The notes under the pieces were generated by a model, which was not told the DNA's origin, made no database searches, and saw only the letters and a program-made list of their open reading frames with translations. The translations under genes were made by a program, and so were the position numbers. A DNA stretch of 64,000 nt from Planctomonas sp. JC2975 (GTDB lineage Bacteria > Actinomycetota > Actinomycetes > Actinomycetales > Microbacteriaceae), in the NCBI RefSeq assembly GCF_012985205.1, contig NZ_JABEKS010000001.1, positions 1,612,001-1,676,000 of the forward strand, written 5' to 3'. Positions 35,501-46,200 of the stretch are shown here, piece after piece. Each line of letters opens with the position of its first letter. Position 1 is the first letter of the stretch.

Positions 35501-35601
35501 GTCAGGCTCAGCGGGATGCGCTCCCGGTAGACGGCCGGCGTGATGCGCTCGGCGAGAAATCGGTTGATGCGCTCGAGGACGAGGCGCGAATCGTCGTGCA
35601 C
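32563..35601 (-). CDS. GH38 alpha-mannosidase
   Basis: 1012 residues, the bacterial/vacuolar GH38 size. Zinc site: H274 and D276 in VGHAHIDSAWLWP, plus H475 in FGHGDGGGGPT. The nucleophile is D386 in WLPDSFGYTG. The central helical domain and C-terminal beta domains follow, ending RPFQVVTLRVRRG. No signal peptide, so it cleaves mannosides inside the cell. The start is GTG at 35601 with AGGAG upstream. It is the last gene of a binding protein-permease-permease-mannosidase operon under a ROK regulator, so imported alpha-mannosyl oligosaccharides are the likely substrates. Confidence 0.94.
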   Translation of the reverse strand: MHDDSRLVLERINRFLAERITPAVYRERIPLSLTAWEAPDEPVPFAEAVEHPFVPIAPGALWGKPWGTTWFRVTGTVPDAWHAASAEPEGDDEGAALAAELVVDLGFTNAQPGFQAEGLIYTPDGVVVKAVEPFNTAVPVDAFTSGSEVDIYLEAASNPDVGFPWDWQPTPLGDKATAGSAPLYVLRGIDLGLRDVTVWELERDIITLLGLHAQLPAASNRGAQILRALERMCDEMDPHDVAGSAATGREALAGVLAVEAAASAHHITAVGHAHIDSAWLWPTRETIRKCARTFSNVLALMDRDPDFVFACSSAQQYAWVKEFYPELFERIRVRVAEGRFVPVGGMWVESDTNMVGGEAMVRQFVAGQGFFQREFGIRATTGWLPDSFGYTGALPQLLAGAGIAQFLTQKISWNDTDRFPHHTFLWEGIDGTRMFTHFPPMDTYNSDLSQGELALSDRQYAEKGAANSSLALFGHGDGGGGPTREMIAAGRRARSLDGSPTVELGTPESFFARAKAEYEHPPVWSGELYLELHRGTYTSQARTKQGNRRSEHLLREAELWAATAAVRTGAEYPYDALAAAWSTVLLQQFHDILPGSSIAWVHREAERNYAVVAEHVGELVDEALTALAPSGASEAGILVNAAPVAVRGVSALGAGSPDPAPQTSVHRDGDTVVLENARARFVLDARGRVVSAVDVRSGRDAIAPGESAGLQLFRDTPTKWDAWDVDEFYRRHGHDLDGDVTLEADEARAAVRVSRRFGASGIDQEFALAPDTATLEITTSVDWHERQSMLKFAFPLDVRADRAASEVQFGHVHRPTHENTSWDAARFETSAHRWVHVGEPGFGVAVANDSMYGHDVSRRTRRGGGTLTLVRQSLLRAPLFPDPEADQGEHVVRSSLTVGAEIADAIAAGYALNLPLRTAAAPIEPLVSIEGDGVLVEAVKLAEDRSGDVIVRVYEALGRRTTATVHFGFSVASVVQTDLLEDELAAPDGFESATNGLALRPFQVVTLRVRRG

Positions 35602-35690
35602 GTGGTGCTCCTAGGTGCGTCGGGGTGTGTGCGATTCGGTCGGGTGGTCGGGACGGGAACGGGATGCTCGACGTATTCAGTGAGTCATTC

Positions 35691-36545
35691 TCACCCCTTC
35701 ACGGCCCCCGCCAGCGCCGACCCTCCACCGAGCGCCCGAGACGTGAAGACGTAGAGCGCGAGCACGGGAACCGAGTAGACGAGGGAGAAGGCGGCGAGCT
35801 TGCCGTAGGCGACGGCCCCGTACTGCCCGAAGAACGCGTAGATGCTCACGGCCGCAGGCTGCTTCTCCGGGCTGAGCAGGAGGACGAACGGGATGAAGAA
35901 GTTCCCCCACGCCTGCACGAACACGAAGATGAACACCACTGCGATGCCCGGTCGCATCAGCGGGACGACGACCCTGGTCAGCGTCGACATCATGGAGGCC
36001 CCGTCGGTCCAGGCCGCTTCCTCGAGGGTGACGGGCACGGAGTCCATGAAGTTCTTCATCATCCAGATGGCCATCGGCAGGCTCGTCGCCGACATGAAGA
36101 GGATGGTCCCCCACACGGAATCGAGCAGATTGAGCGAGACGAACAGGTTGTAGACCGGCACCATCATGGCGGTGATGGGAAGGCACGTTCCGAAGAGGAT
36201 CCCGTACATGAACGGCTTGTTGATCCGCAGCCGGTAGCGCGACAGCGGGTAGGCGGCGAGCACCGCGACGACCACCGTGATGATGGCGCATCCCGCGGAG
36301 ATCAGGGTGCTGTTCCAGAGCGGCACGTACGCCAGGCCGGGCGTGAGCACGGCAGCGAAGTTGTCGAAGGTGAACGGCGCGGGCCACTTCACGGTCAGGA
36401 GCGCCGAGCCGTCGAACGACGCGAGCAGGAGCCACGCGAGCGGCAGCGCGAAGCAGATGCCGATCACGACGAGCACGGTGTTCGAGACCCCGCGCAGCGC
36501 GCGGCCGGACGGCGCGGTCAAAGCGATCGCAGTGGTGCGCGACAT
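35691..36545 (-). CDS. ABC importer permease (MalG type), mannoside locus
   Basis: 284 residues with six membrane spans. The coupling loop reads VTLEEAAWTDGASMMSTLTR, close to the EAA consensus, and the C-terminus LGGGSALAGAVKG is typical. It starts one base after the stop of the MalF-type permease and lies 89 bases upstream of the mannosidase gene. It forms the membrane channel of the presumed mannoside importer. Confidence 0.92.
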   Translation of the reverse strand: MSRTTAIALTAPSGRALRGVSNTVLVVIGICFALPLAWLLLASFDGSALLTVKWPAPFTFDNFAAVLTPGLAYVPLWNSTLISAGCAIITVVVAVLAAYPLSRYRLRINKPFMYGILFGTCLPITAMMVPVYNLFVSLNLLDSVWGTILFMSATSLPMAIWMMKNFMDSVPVTLEEAAWTDGASMMSTLTRVVVPLMRPGIAVVFIFVFVQAWGNFFIPFVLLLSPEKQPAAVSIYAFFGQYGAVAYGKLAAFSLVYSVPVLALYVFTSRALGGGSALAGAVKG

Positions 36546-36546
36546 G

Positions 36547-37488
36547 TCAGTCGACCTCCGGCTTGAGTGCGCGGATGTAGATGATCGAGAACACCGCGCC
36601 GATGATGAGCATGACCACCGCGATGGCGGTGCCGAGCCCGAGCTGCGAGAACTTGAAGGCCTCCTGGTACGCGAGCACGGGCAGTGTGGAACTGGCCGTT
36701 CCAGGGCCGCCGGCCGTCATCACGTAGATGAGACCGAACACGCTCAGCGTCTGCAGCGTGGTCAGCATGAGGTTGGTCGAGATGCTGCGTCGGATCATCG
36801 GCAGCGTGATGTAGATCAGCCGCTTGAATCCCCCGGCACCGTCGATCTCGGCGGACTCGGTGACCTCCTCGGGAACATCGCTGATCGCGGCCGAGTACAC
36901 CATCATCGAGAACGCCGTTCCCCGCCAGACGTTCGCGAGGATCACGGCGAGCATCGGGAAGGTGTACAGCCAGTCGGGACCCTTGATGCCCACGATCCCG
37001 AGGATCTCGTTGAAGGTTCCGGTGCTGTTGAAGAACGCGTACGAGGCGAACGCGGCGACGACCTCCGGCAGAATCCAGGCGGTGATCACCAGGGTGCCGA
37101 CGACGCCGCGCACCACCCGCTGGCCGTTGCGCATGAGCATCGCCAGCGCCAGTCCGAGCACGTTCTGTCCGATGATCGCGCTGCCGACGACGAACACGAT
37201 GGTCAGTACGACCGATTGCCAGAAGCTCGGGTCCTGGACCAGCTGAATGTAGTTGTCGAGACCGACGAACGTGGTGTTCTGGGCGGCGGCGCCCGTGAGC
37301 GCCATGTCGGTGAAGGATCCGTAGAACGCCTCGATCACCGGTCCGGCGAGGAAGAGTGCGACGAGCACCATGGCCGGGATGAGCGGAACGGCCCGTCCGA
37401 ACGAGCGACCGAAACGCCGCCGGCGGGGAGAGGATGCCCCTCCCCGCCGCGGAGTTCCCGTCGCCACCGATTGCGTGAGCGACGTCAT
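36547..37488 (-). CDS. ABC importer permease (MalF type), mannoside locus
   Basis: 313 residues. A basic N-terminus (PRRRRFGRSFGRAVPLIPAM) precedes six membrane spans; the coupling loop is EEVTESAEIDGAGGFKRLIY. The start lies seven bases after the binding-protein stop, so the two are co-translated or nearly so. No ATPase gene is present in the operon, as in many actinobacterial sugar importers that share one ATPase. Confidence 0.92.
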   Translation of the reverse strand: MTSLTQSVATGTPRRGGASSPRRRRFGRSFGRAVPLIPAMVLVALFLAGPVIEAFYGSFTDMALTGAAAQNTTFVGLDNYIQLVQDPSFWQSVVLTIVFVVGSAIIGQNVLGLALAMLMRNGQRVVRGVVGTLVITAWILPEVVAAFASYAFFNSTGTFNEILGIVGIKGPDWLYTFPMLAVILANVWRGTAFSMMVYSAAISDVPEEVTESAEIDGAGGFKRLIYITLPMIRRSISTNLMLTTLQTLSVFGLIYVMTAGGPGTASSTLPVLAYQEAFKFSQLGLGTAIAVVMLIIGAVFSIIYIRALKPEVD

Positions 37489-37495
37489 CGGCCCG

Positions 37496-38842
37496 CTACT
37501 TGGTCGTCACGTTCTTAGCGCCGCCGACCACTCCGGGCAACGCCTGGTCGTACACCTTGGCTGCCTGTTCAGGAGTCTGCTGTCCCGTCATGACGGATTC
37601 CATCGCCACCTGGATGTTGTTCGACACCTGCGGGTACACCGTCGTCGCGGGACGGAAGTGCGTCGACTTGACCAAGCCCGAGAAGAACTTGTTCGTCGGA
37701 TTCGCATTCACGTACTTCGAGTCGGCAGCGACATCCGACCGCACGGCGATCTGGGTGGCAGCGACGTCGTAGGCCAGCGAGTTGTCCTTGTTCAGTGCGA
37801 GCTTGATGAAGTTCCAGGCCGCCTGCTTGTTGGCGGACTTGGCGCCGAGCGCCAGCGTCCATCCGCCGGACATGCTCGTCGATCCCGGCGATGCGCCTTC
37901 CTGCGTCGGCATGGGCGTCTCGCCCATCACCGAGTTCCAGTCCGACCACGGCACGGCGCCGCCCTTGATCCAGTTGCTGGAAAGCCACGACCCGTCGAGG
38001 TCGATGCCCATCTTGCCCTGAGACAGCAGCTGAGGGACCTCATTGCCGAAGTTGGGGTCGAGCGCATTCTGCACTGTCGGCCCGAGGCCGCCCTGGTACA
38101 CCTGCTTGATCACGTCGAGCGAGTCGGTGAATCCCTTCGATCCCGCGATCCACTTCTTGCTCGAGGCGTCGTAGAGCGTGTCCTTCGTGCCATAGAGGAG
38201 CATCTCGAAGCCCTGCATCGTCGAGCCCTCGCCTGCGCCCTTGCCCGAATAGACGTTCAGCGGCGTGACATCCGGCTCCGCCGACTTGATCTTCTTGGCC
38301 GCATCGAGCACCTGCTGCCACGATGTCGGCTGCCAAGGCACGTCGATGCCCGCCTTCTTCAGGACGTCCTTGTTGTACCAGAGCCCGCGCGTGTCGGTTC
38401 CCATGGAGATGCCGTAGAGCTTGCCGTCCTCCCCCTGGCCCGCCTGCTTGGCGTTGGCCGGGAACTGCGACCAGTCGCCCCACGACTTCACGTAACCGTC
38501 GAGGGGTGCCAGGTACCCGGCCGCGGCATCCGCCTTGATGAGGAAGGTGTCCTCGTACGACACGTCGGGAGCGGTGGACGCCGACTTGTTCATGAGCGAC
38601 AGCTTCGTGTAGTAGTCGTTCTCCGCTGCCTGAATGGGAATGAGCTTCACCGTGTAGCCCTTGTTCGCCGCCTCGAACTGCTTGGCGACGGCCTTCATCT
38701 GGGTGTCCATCTGGGTGAAGTTCCCGAACTTCTGGTACGCGACCTTGATGACCTTGTCGCTTCCGCCGCCGCTCGACGAGCAGCCGGCCAGTGCTGCAGC
38801 GGCGACGACGCCGACGGCGAGCACGGAGAGGATCCGTTTCAT
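37496..38842 (-). CDS. ABC importer substrate-binding lipoprotein, mannoside locus
   Basis: 448 residues. The signal MKRILSVLAVGVVAAAALAG ends at the lipid-anchor Cys of AGCSSSG. The mature protein has the family 1 sugar-binding layout, with KVAYQKFGNF at the start and GISMGTDTRGLWYNKDVLKK at the hinge, and Trp-rich segments (GSWLSSNWIKGGAVPWSDWN) suited to sugar stacking. I chose the ATG at 38842 because AAGGAG precedes it and the signal peptide starts there. It is the first gene of the mannoside operon, under the promoter and operator at 38902-38930. Confidence 0.9.
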   Translation of the reverse strand: MKRILSVLAVGVVAAAALAGCSSSGGGSDKVIKVAYQKFGNFTQMDTQMKAVAKQFEAANKGYTVKLIPIQAAENDYYTKLSLMNKSASTAPDVSYEDTFLIKADAAAGYLAPLDGYVKSWGDWSQFPANAKQAGQGEDGKLYGISMGTDTRGLWYNKDVLKKAGIDVPWQPTSWQQVLDAAKKIKSAEPDVTPLNVYSGKGAGEGSTMQGFEMLLYGTKDTLYDASSKKWIAGSKGFTDSLDVIKQVYQGGLGPTVQNALDPNFGNEVPQLLSQGKMGIDLDGSWLSSNWIKGGAVPWSDWNSVMGETPMPTQEGASPGSTSMSGGWTLALGAKSANKQAAWNFIKLALNKDNSLAYDVAATQIAVRSDVAADSKYVNANPTNKFFSGLVKSTHFRPATTVYPQVSNNIQVAMESVMTGQQTPEQAAKVYDQALPGVVGGAKNVTTK

Positions 38843-38901
38843 GATGCTCCTTTGCCTCATGGTGCATGGATGCCCAGGCCTCACCCGCCAGGGCCAGACT
38901 T

Positions 38902-38930
38902 ACTAAATCATTTGGATTTATTGCCGTCAA
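38902..38930 (-). promoter_or_regulatory. promoter with embedded operator for the mannoside operon
   Basis: On the minus strand TTGACG (38930-38925) and TTTAGT (38907-38902) are exactly 17 bases apart. Within the spacer lies the inverted repeat TAAATC-ATTTG-GATTTA (38904-38920), six perfect bases each side. A bound repressor would block the polymerase; the ROK regulator encoded just upstream (38970-40193) is the natural candidate. Confidence 0.72.
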
Positions 38931-38969
38931 GGAGATTGTCGCCGCCGCGCCGAAGCGTCCGCCAGATCG

Positions 38970-40193
38970 TCAGCGTCGGATCAAGAGCCCGGCGGGCTTC
39001 GGCGTCAGCGCGTGATCGAGCACCAGGCACGCCGCGCCGATCGCGGTGACGTCCTCCCCGATCGCCGACTCGGTGAACGTGATCGGATGCGGCATCACCA
39101 TGATCGGAGATCCGTTGACCAATGGCGGCACCGTCGCCAGCAGGTAGTCCCGCAGCGGGGCGAAGAAGGGGCCGCCGAACACCACATGGTCGACGTCGAG
39201 GGCGTTCACCAGGGTGACGAGCGACACTGCGGTGTCCTCCGCGACGGCCCTCAGCAGGGATGCTGCGCGCTCGTCGCTGGTGCGGGCATCCGCCAGTCGC
39301 GTGAAGGCCGCTCTCACCTCTGCGGTCGTCATCGACCTGGCGTCGCCGTCGAGGATGCCGCGCTCGATGGCGTCGGCCACCAGGAAGCGCGGAAGCACGG
39401 CGTCGCCGAGACGCCAGCGGCGATGACCCGGATCGCCTGGCTGGCCGCCGACCACCATGTTGCCGATGTCGCCAGCGTTGTTGGATGAACCGCGGACGAC
39501 CTCGCCGTGCACCACGATCCCCGCGCCGACGCCTGTTCCGTAGTAGAAGAACAGCATGTTGTTGCGCTGCCCGTCGGTGTCCATCCAAAGCTCGGCGACC
39601 GCGGCGGCCGTCACGTCCTTCTCGAGCAGCACCGGCAGTCCGAGGCGCTCGGCGAGTTCGTCTCGCACTGGCACATTGCGCCATCCGGGCAGCAGCGGCG
39701 GATCCAGCACGACTCCCGTGTCGACGTCGACGGGCCCTGGCGCGGCGATCCCCAGGCCGATGATCCTCGACGGTTCGATTCCGGCCGTCGTGAGAAGGGT
39801 GGATGCCGCCCGCACGATGCGCTGCAGTGTCTTGGGCGCCGTGGCCGATAATGGCGTGGGAATGGTGCGATGCGCGACGACGGATCCCGCCAGATCGAGC
39901 AGCACGACGGTGATCACGGACGGATCGAGGTGCACCCCGAGAGCGAGCCTTCCGCGCGGCTGCAGCCGCAGGATCGTCCGCGGCTTCCCGACTCCGGTCG
40001 CCCGTGTGCCGTCCTCCACGATGAGCCCGTCGTCGATCAGACGACGAACGACGTTCGTCACGGTCTGCGCGGACAGGCCCGTGCTCGTCGCCACCTCGAC
40101 GCGACTCACCCCGTCGGCGGAGCGACGAACGGCGTCCATGACGACCGCCTGGTTGTAGCCTCCGACGGCGGGAAGATTCGTGCCCGCCCGCAT
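38970..40193 (-). CDS. ROK-family transcriptional regulator without zinc motif
   Basis: 407 residues from the ATG at 40193. The N-terminal winged helix (NQAVVMDAVRRSADGVSRVE, VATSTGLSAQTVTNVVRRLI) is followed by a ROK fold with GLGIAAPGPVDVDTG, LEKDVTAAAVAEL and YGTGVGAGIVVHG. Unlike the other ROK proteins here, the CxCGxxGC zinc motif is absent and the usual GEIGH reads GDIGN, so zinc and sugar contacts must differ. It is immediately upstream of the mannoside importer and mannosidase operon on the same strand and probably represses it. Confidence 0.87.
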   Translation of the reverse strand: MRAGTNLPAVGGYNQAVVMDAVRRSADGVSRVEVATSTGLSAQTVTNVVRRLIDDGLIVEDGTRATGVGKPRTILRLQPRGRLALGVHLDPSVITVVLLDLAGSVVAHRTIPTPLSATAPKTLQRIVRAASTLLTTAGIEPSRIIGLGIAAPGPVDVDTGVVLDPPLLPGWRNVPVRDELAERLGLPVLLEKDVTAAAVAELWMDTDGQRNNMLFFYYGTGVGAGIVVHGEVVRGSSNNAGDIGNMVVGGQPGDPGHRRWRLGDAVLPRFLVADAIERGILDGDARSMTTAEVRAAFTRLADARTSDERAASLLRAVAEDTAVSLVTLVNALDVDHVVFGGPFFAPLRDYLLATVPPLVNGSPIMVMPHPITFTESAIGEDVTAIGAACLVLDHALTPKPAGLLIRR

Positions 40194-40393
40194 CGCACTC
40201 GTCCTCACTCGGCGACACCGCCGCTCGCTCGGTGTGCATGAGACTACCGTTCGCATCGGCGGAGCCGGCCACGGAGCGACGCCCCCGATCGGGGCCTTTG
40301 CATCCGGTTCCCTGCGAGCTCTGTCCCCTCGCCCGCCCGCCAGCTACCGTTGCAGGGTCGCGGCAGGGCGTCGGGCACAACGAGGAGGATCGC

Positions 40394-40807
40394 GTGACGA
40401 CCGCACACCGCATCATCGGGCTGCTCGCCGCCGCAGCGATCGTCGTTCCGCTGTCCGGCTGCTCGGTCGTGAACGGGCTCAACCGGACGGTCGCGTGCTC
40501 GCGCCTGGCCGTCGCCGCCACGCAGTTGAAGGATGCTGAGGCGGACTTCTCCGCGGACGCGGCGGATCCGGCGGCCGCCGCAGCGACGGTCACCAAGGCC
40601 GAGGACGCGTTCGACTCGCAGATGAAGGACGTGCGGGATGCGGACGTGAAAACGAAGTCGGATGCCATCACCTCCGCCCTGAGAACGCTCGCCGCCGACC
40701 TGCAGAAGTCGGCCGACGACCCGGCATCCGCTGACGGTGCGAAGCTGAGCGCCGACAAGACCGCCCTGCTGGACGCCGCCGATCAGGCGAAATCGCTCTG
40801 CGAATGA
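40394..40807 (+). CDS. small putative lipoprotein
   Basis: 137 residues starting at GTG (40394) with GAGGAGG upstream. The signal is TTAHRIIGLLAAAAIVVPLS followed by GCSVVNG, a lipobox with the Cys of SGC. The mature part is helical and Ala/Asp/Lys-rich with two remaining Cys (TVACSRL and the C-terminal SLCE) that could form a disulfide. I do not recognise the family. It is alone between the divergent ROK regulator and icd. Confidence 0.72.
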   Translation: MTTAHRIIGLLAAAAIVVPLSGCSVVNGLNRTVACSRLAVAATQLKDAEADFSADAADPAAAAATVTKAEDAFDSQMKDVRDADVKTKSDAITSALRTLAADLQKSADDPASADGAKLSADKTALLDAADQAKSLCE

Positions 40808-40887
40808 CGCGAGGGCGAGCCTCTTCGTGCACCCGGCTCGTTTCGACGCCGTCACGCCTGTCGGGTATCGTCTAAGCGAGACAATTT

Positions 40888-40903
40888 ATCTTGACGTCAA
40901 GAT
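40888..40903. promoter_or_regulatory. 16-base perfect palindrome upstream of icd
   Basis: ATCTTGACGTCAAGAT is a perfect palindrome at 40888-40903, 43 bases before the icd ATG. A TATCTT box (40887-40892) overlaps its left half and could be the -10. Such a symmetric site in front of a TCA-cycle gene looks like a repressor operator; I cannot name the regulator. Confidence 0.6.
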
Positions 40904-40945
40904 TGATTCCGCCGATTTTCCGCCGATAGGAGCGTGCCCAGCGCG

Positions 40946-43147
<2,202 letters not shown>

Positions 43148-43215
43148 TTCGAGGCTCTGCCGGTCGCGTCGATCGGGTTCGCCCGGAGACGCGATAGAAA
43201 GCGCCAAGACCGAGA

Positions 43216-43261
43216 GAACGCCGGAGGCCCCCTGACAGCTGTCGGGGGGCCTCCGGCGTTC
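43216..43261. terminator. long bidirectional terminator between icd and the LamG-EEP gene
   Basis: GAACGCCGGAGGCCCCC (43216-43232) pairs perfectly with GGGGGCCTCCGGCGTTC (43245-43261). The 12-base centre holds the palindrome GACAGCTGTC. It stands between the convergent stops of icd (43147) and the surface-protein gene (43296). There is no T-run, but the stem is very stable and symmetric. Confidence 0.82.
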
Positions 43262-43295
43262 CAGTGCGTGCGCTACCGCGACACAGAGCGTTCCA

Positions 43296-46200
43296 TCAAC
43301 CGGCCCGGCGCTCGGCGCGAAGCATCCGGACGCCCACCAGCACGGTTCCGGCCAGCAGCGCAACGCCGGCCAGCACGAGGGCGAGCCAGAGGTTCGAGCC
43401 CGTCGAGGCGAGGGATGCCGCGTCCTGATCGACGGGACCATCCGCCGCTGCGCTGCCCTGCGGCACCATTGTCATGGTCGGGGTGGCGCTCGGGTCGGCG
43501 GGATCCGTGCTCGGGTCGGAGCCGGCCGGATCCGTTCCGGAGGGCGACGGGCTCGCGGTGTCGGTGGCACCCGAACCTCCGGAATCGTCATCCGCGGTCG
43601 CGCTCAGGCTGAACGTGGTGACGACGGCACGGTGATCGCTCGTCCATGCCTGCGTGACGACGGTCGAGGCCGATGGCCATCCGGCGACCAGCGTGTTGGA
43701 TCCCACGACCTTCAGCGACGTGCCCGCGTAGTCGACGTAGTCGACGCGTTCCTGCTGTCCGCCCGGAACGGCGGCGGCCTGCACAGCCGCCTGGAGGCCG
43801 GTGCTCGCCGGAGAAGCGGTGTCGCTCGATCCGTACAGCGGCCACGTGTCGCCGGCGTCAGCGGCAGGATCGCCGTGCGCGACGCGGTAGGAGTCCTTCA
43901 GGCCCGCTGAGGTGAACAGCCCGGTCACTGGCCAGTCGACCGCTCCCGCATCGCAGTGCGATGCCGAGGTGGCCGCCGTCCAGTCGGCGCCGGAGGGCGA
44001 CTGAAGGTCGCCGAGCACGACCACAGGCGTGCTGCCTGCGGCCTTCACATCGGCCTTCAGCTCCGACACGATCGCCTGCGCCTGCGCAAAGCGTGTGCTC
44101 GCTTTCTCGGCGTCGATGGCGGCGGATGCCGTCCCGCCCGCCGCGCAGACCGCATCCGGCCCGAAGGCGGCGCCGTCCAGCCCGAGGCTCCACACGCGGA
44201 CCTCGGTGCCGAGCACGTTCGCGGTGACCGCCGCTGCAGGGGCAGCGTCCGAGCCGACAACGGCATCCGTCGTCGACAGCGGATAGGCGGAGAGGATGCC
44301 GACGCCCGACGCGCCCTCGTAGTCGTACCAGCCGAGTGCGCCGGCGAGCTGCGCCGCGAGGGTGCCGCCGTCGGACTGCACGCCGATGAGATCGAGGCCG
44401 TTGGCCGCGACCACGGCCAGGTCCTTCAGCACGGCGTCACTGGTGTGCGCACCCGCGTCCCAGAGGTTCCACGTCGCAGCGGCGAGCTGCGGATCGTCCT
44501 TCGCGCCGATCACCGGGACCTCGACGGTGATGGTCGACGTCGTGGTTCCGTCGCTCGCCTGCACGGTGATGGTGGCAGGCGTGTCTTGCGCTGTCTGCGG
44601 GGCGGTCCCCGTCACCGTGCCGTCCGCTCCGACCGAGAGCCAGTCGTCGCCTGACACCTTCGTGAAGGTCGCCGTTCCGCCGTTGAAGAGTGCCGCAAGC
44701 GGCTGCATGACCGTTCCGGCGGCCCGCACCTGCGGAGCGCGGAAGGTGTCGGAGACGAATCCCTTCTGCACGGTCGATCCGTCGACGACCACGGTGGGCG
44801 GCGGAGCCGTTACCGCGTAGTCGTTCAGCACCTGCGCAGCGCTGATCGCCTGGTCGTAGAAGTCGAACTCGTCGATATCGGCATTCGCGAATCCGTCGAT
44901 CGTGTCGAGCGTCGAGCCGTCGGAGCCGATGCGGAACGGATAGCCGCTGGTCAGGGTGAAGGCGCTCGTCAGCGCAGTGCTCTTCACGCTCTGTGCTCCA
45001 TCGAGATACGTGGTCATGGTGCCGGCCGAACGGTCGACCACCACGGCGAGCTGGTGCCAGGAGCCGATCACGGAGTCCGTGCTGACGGTGGGCAGGTAGT
45101 TCTGCGTCGTCGACGTACCGTTCTGCCCGAAGCACGCCCTAAGTACGCCGGGCGTGCCCGACGTGTTGTACAAGGTGGTGCCCCTGTCGTAGCAGTGCGT
45201 GAAGTCCTGATTGGAGACGATGGGCGAGTCGGAACTCGACGACTGCTCCTTGAGCCAGAAGACGTACGAGAAGCTCGACGATCCGTCCGTGCGGCCCGCG
45301 ACCAGCGGCAGCGTGATGTAGTTCACACCCTGCTTCGATCCGTCAGGCGAGTTCACGTAGGCGGACTTGCCCGACACTCCGGTGGCGTACGACGGCGTGC
45401 CGGACCACGTTCCGTCGTATCCACTGCCCGAGTCGTCGACGACCGTGGTTCCCGTGTCGTTCTCGAAGTCGAACGAGATCAGCGGCGCCGCTGCGTCGCC
45501 GGACGCTCGAAGGCGATCCCACACCGCATAGAGGGTGACCGTCGCACCGTTCGTGGTGGTGAGGTCCTTCACGCTCTCGCCGTTCGTGTAGGCGATCGGG
45601 CCGGTGGGGCTCGTGGCCCAGCCGGCGAAGCCGTATCCGGCTCGCGTGTAGCCGTTGACCGTGAGCCCTGCGGCGAGGCCGGTCGTCAGCTTCTGCGATG
45701 CCGTCGCCCCGCCGGTCGCTCCGTTGCCGTCGAACGCGACCGTGTAGGACGAGGTCGAGGCCGGCTTGGTCGCCGCGTAATCCGCTGCCACCTGGGATGC
45801 CGCGATGGGGGCGTTGTAGAAGTTCACGTCGTCGAAGAGGCCATCGACGGAGCCGTCACCCGTGTCGGTGAGGCTGCCCTCCGATCCGAGCGTGAACGGA
45901 TACTTCATCAGCGTGGACGTCGCGCCGATCGAACTCGACGTGTCGACCGCAGTTCCGTCTTCGTAGGTGGTCACGGTGTTCGCTGCGCGGTCGACGACGG
46001 CGGCGAGGTAGTGCCAGGCTCCGTTCGTCGCTCCCGTCGTCGCGGCGACGTACTCCTTCGTGCCGCCGGAGGTGAGCCCCCAGCACGCCTTCAGCGTCGA
46101 GTTGCTCGCCGACGTGTTGTAGTAGCTGAAGCCCGGATTGTTGCACGACGCGGTGTTCGCGTCGGCGATCACCGCGGCATCGCTGCTCGTCGAGTTCTGG

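Noticed and set aside
33400-35754. 784-codon plus-strand frame across the mannosidase gene
   Set aside because: Antisense shadow of GH38; rich in Arg/His/Val without domain features, and the real gene has all catalytic motifs.
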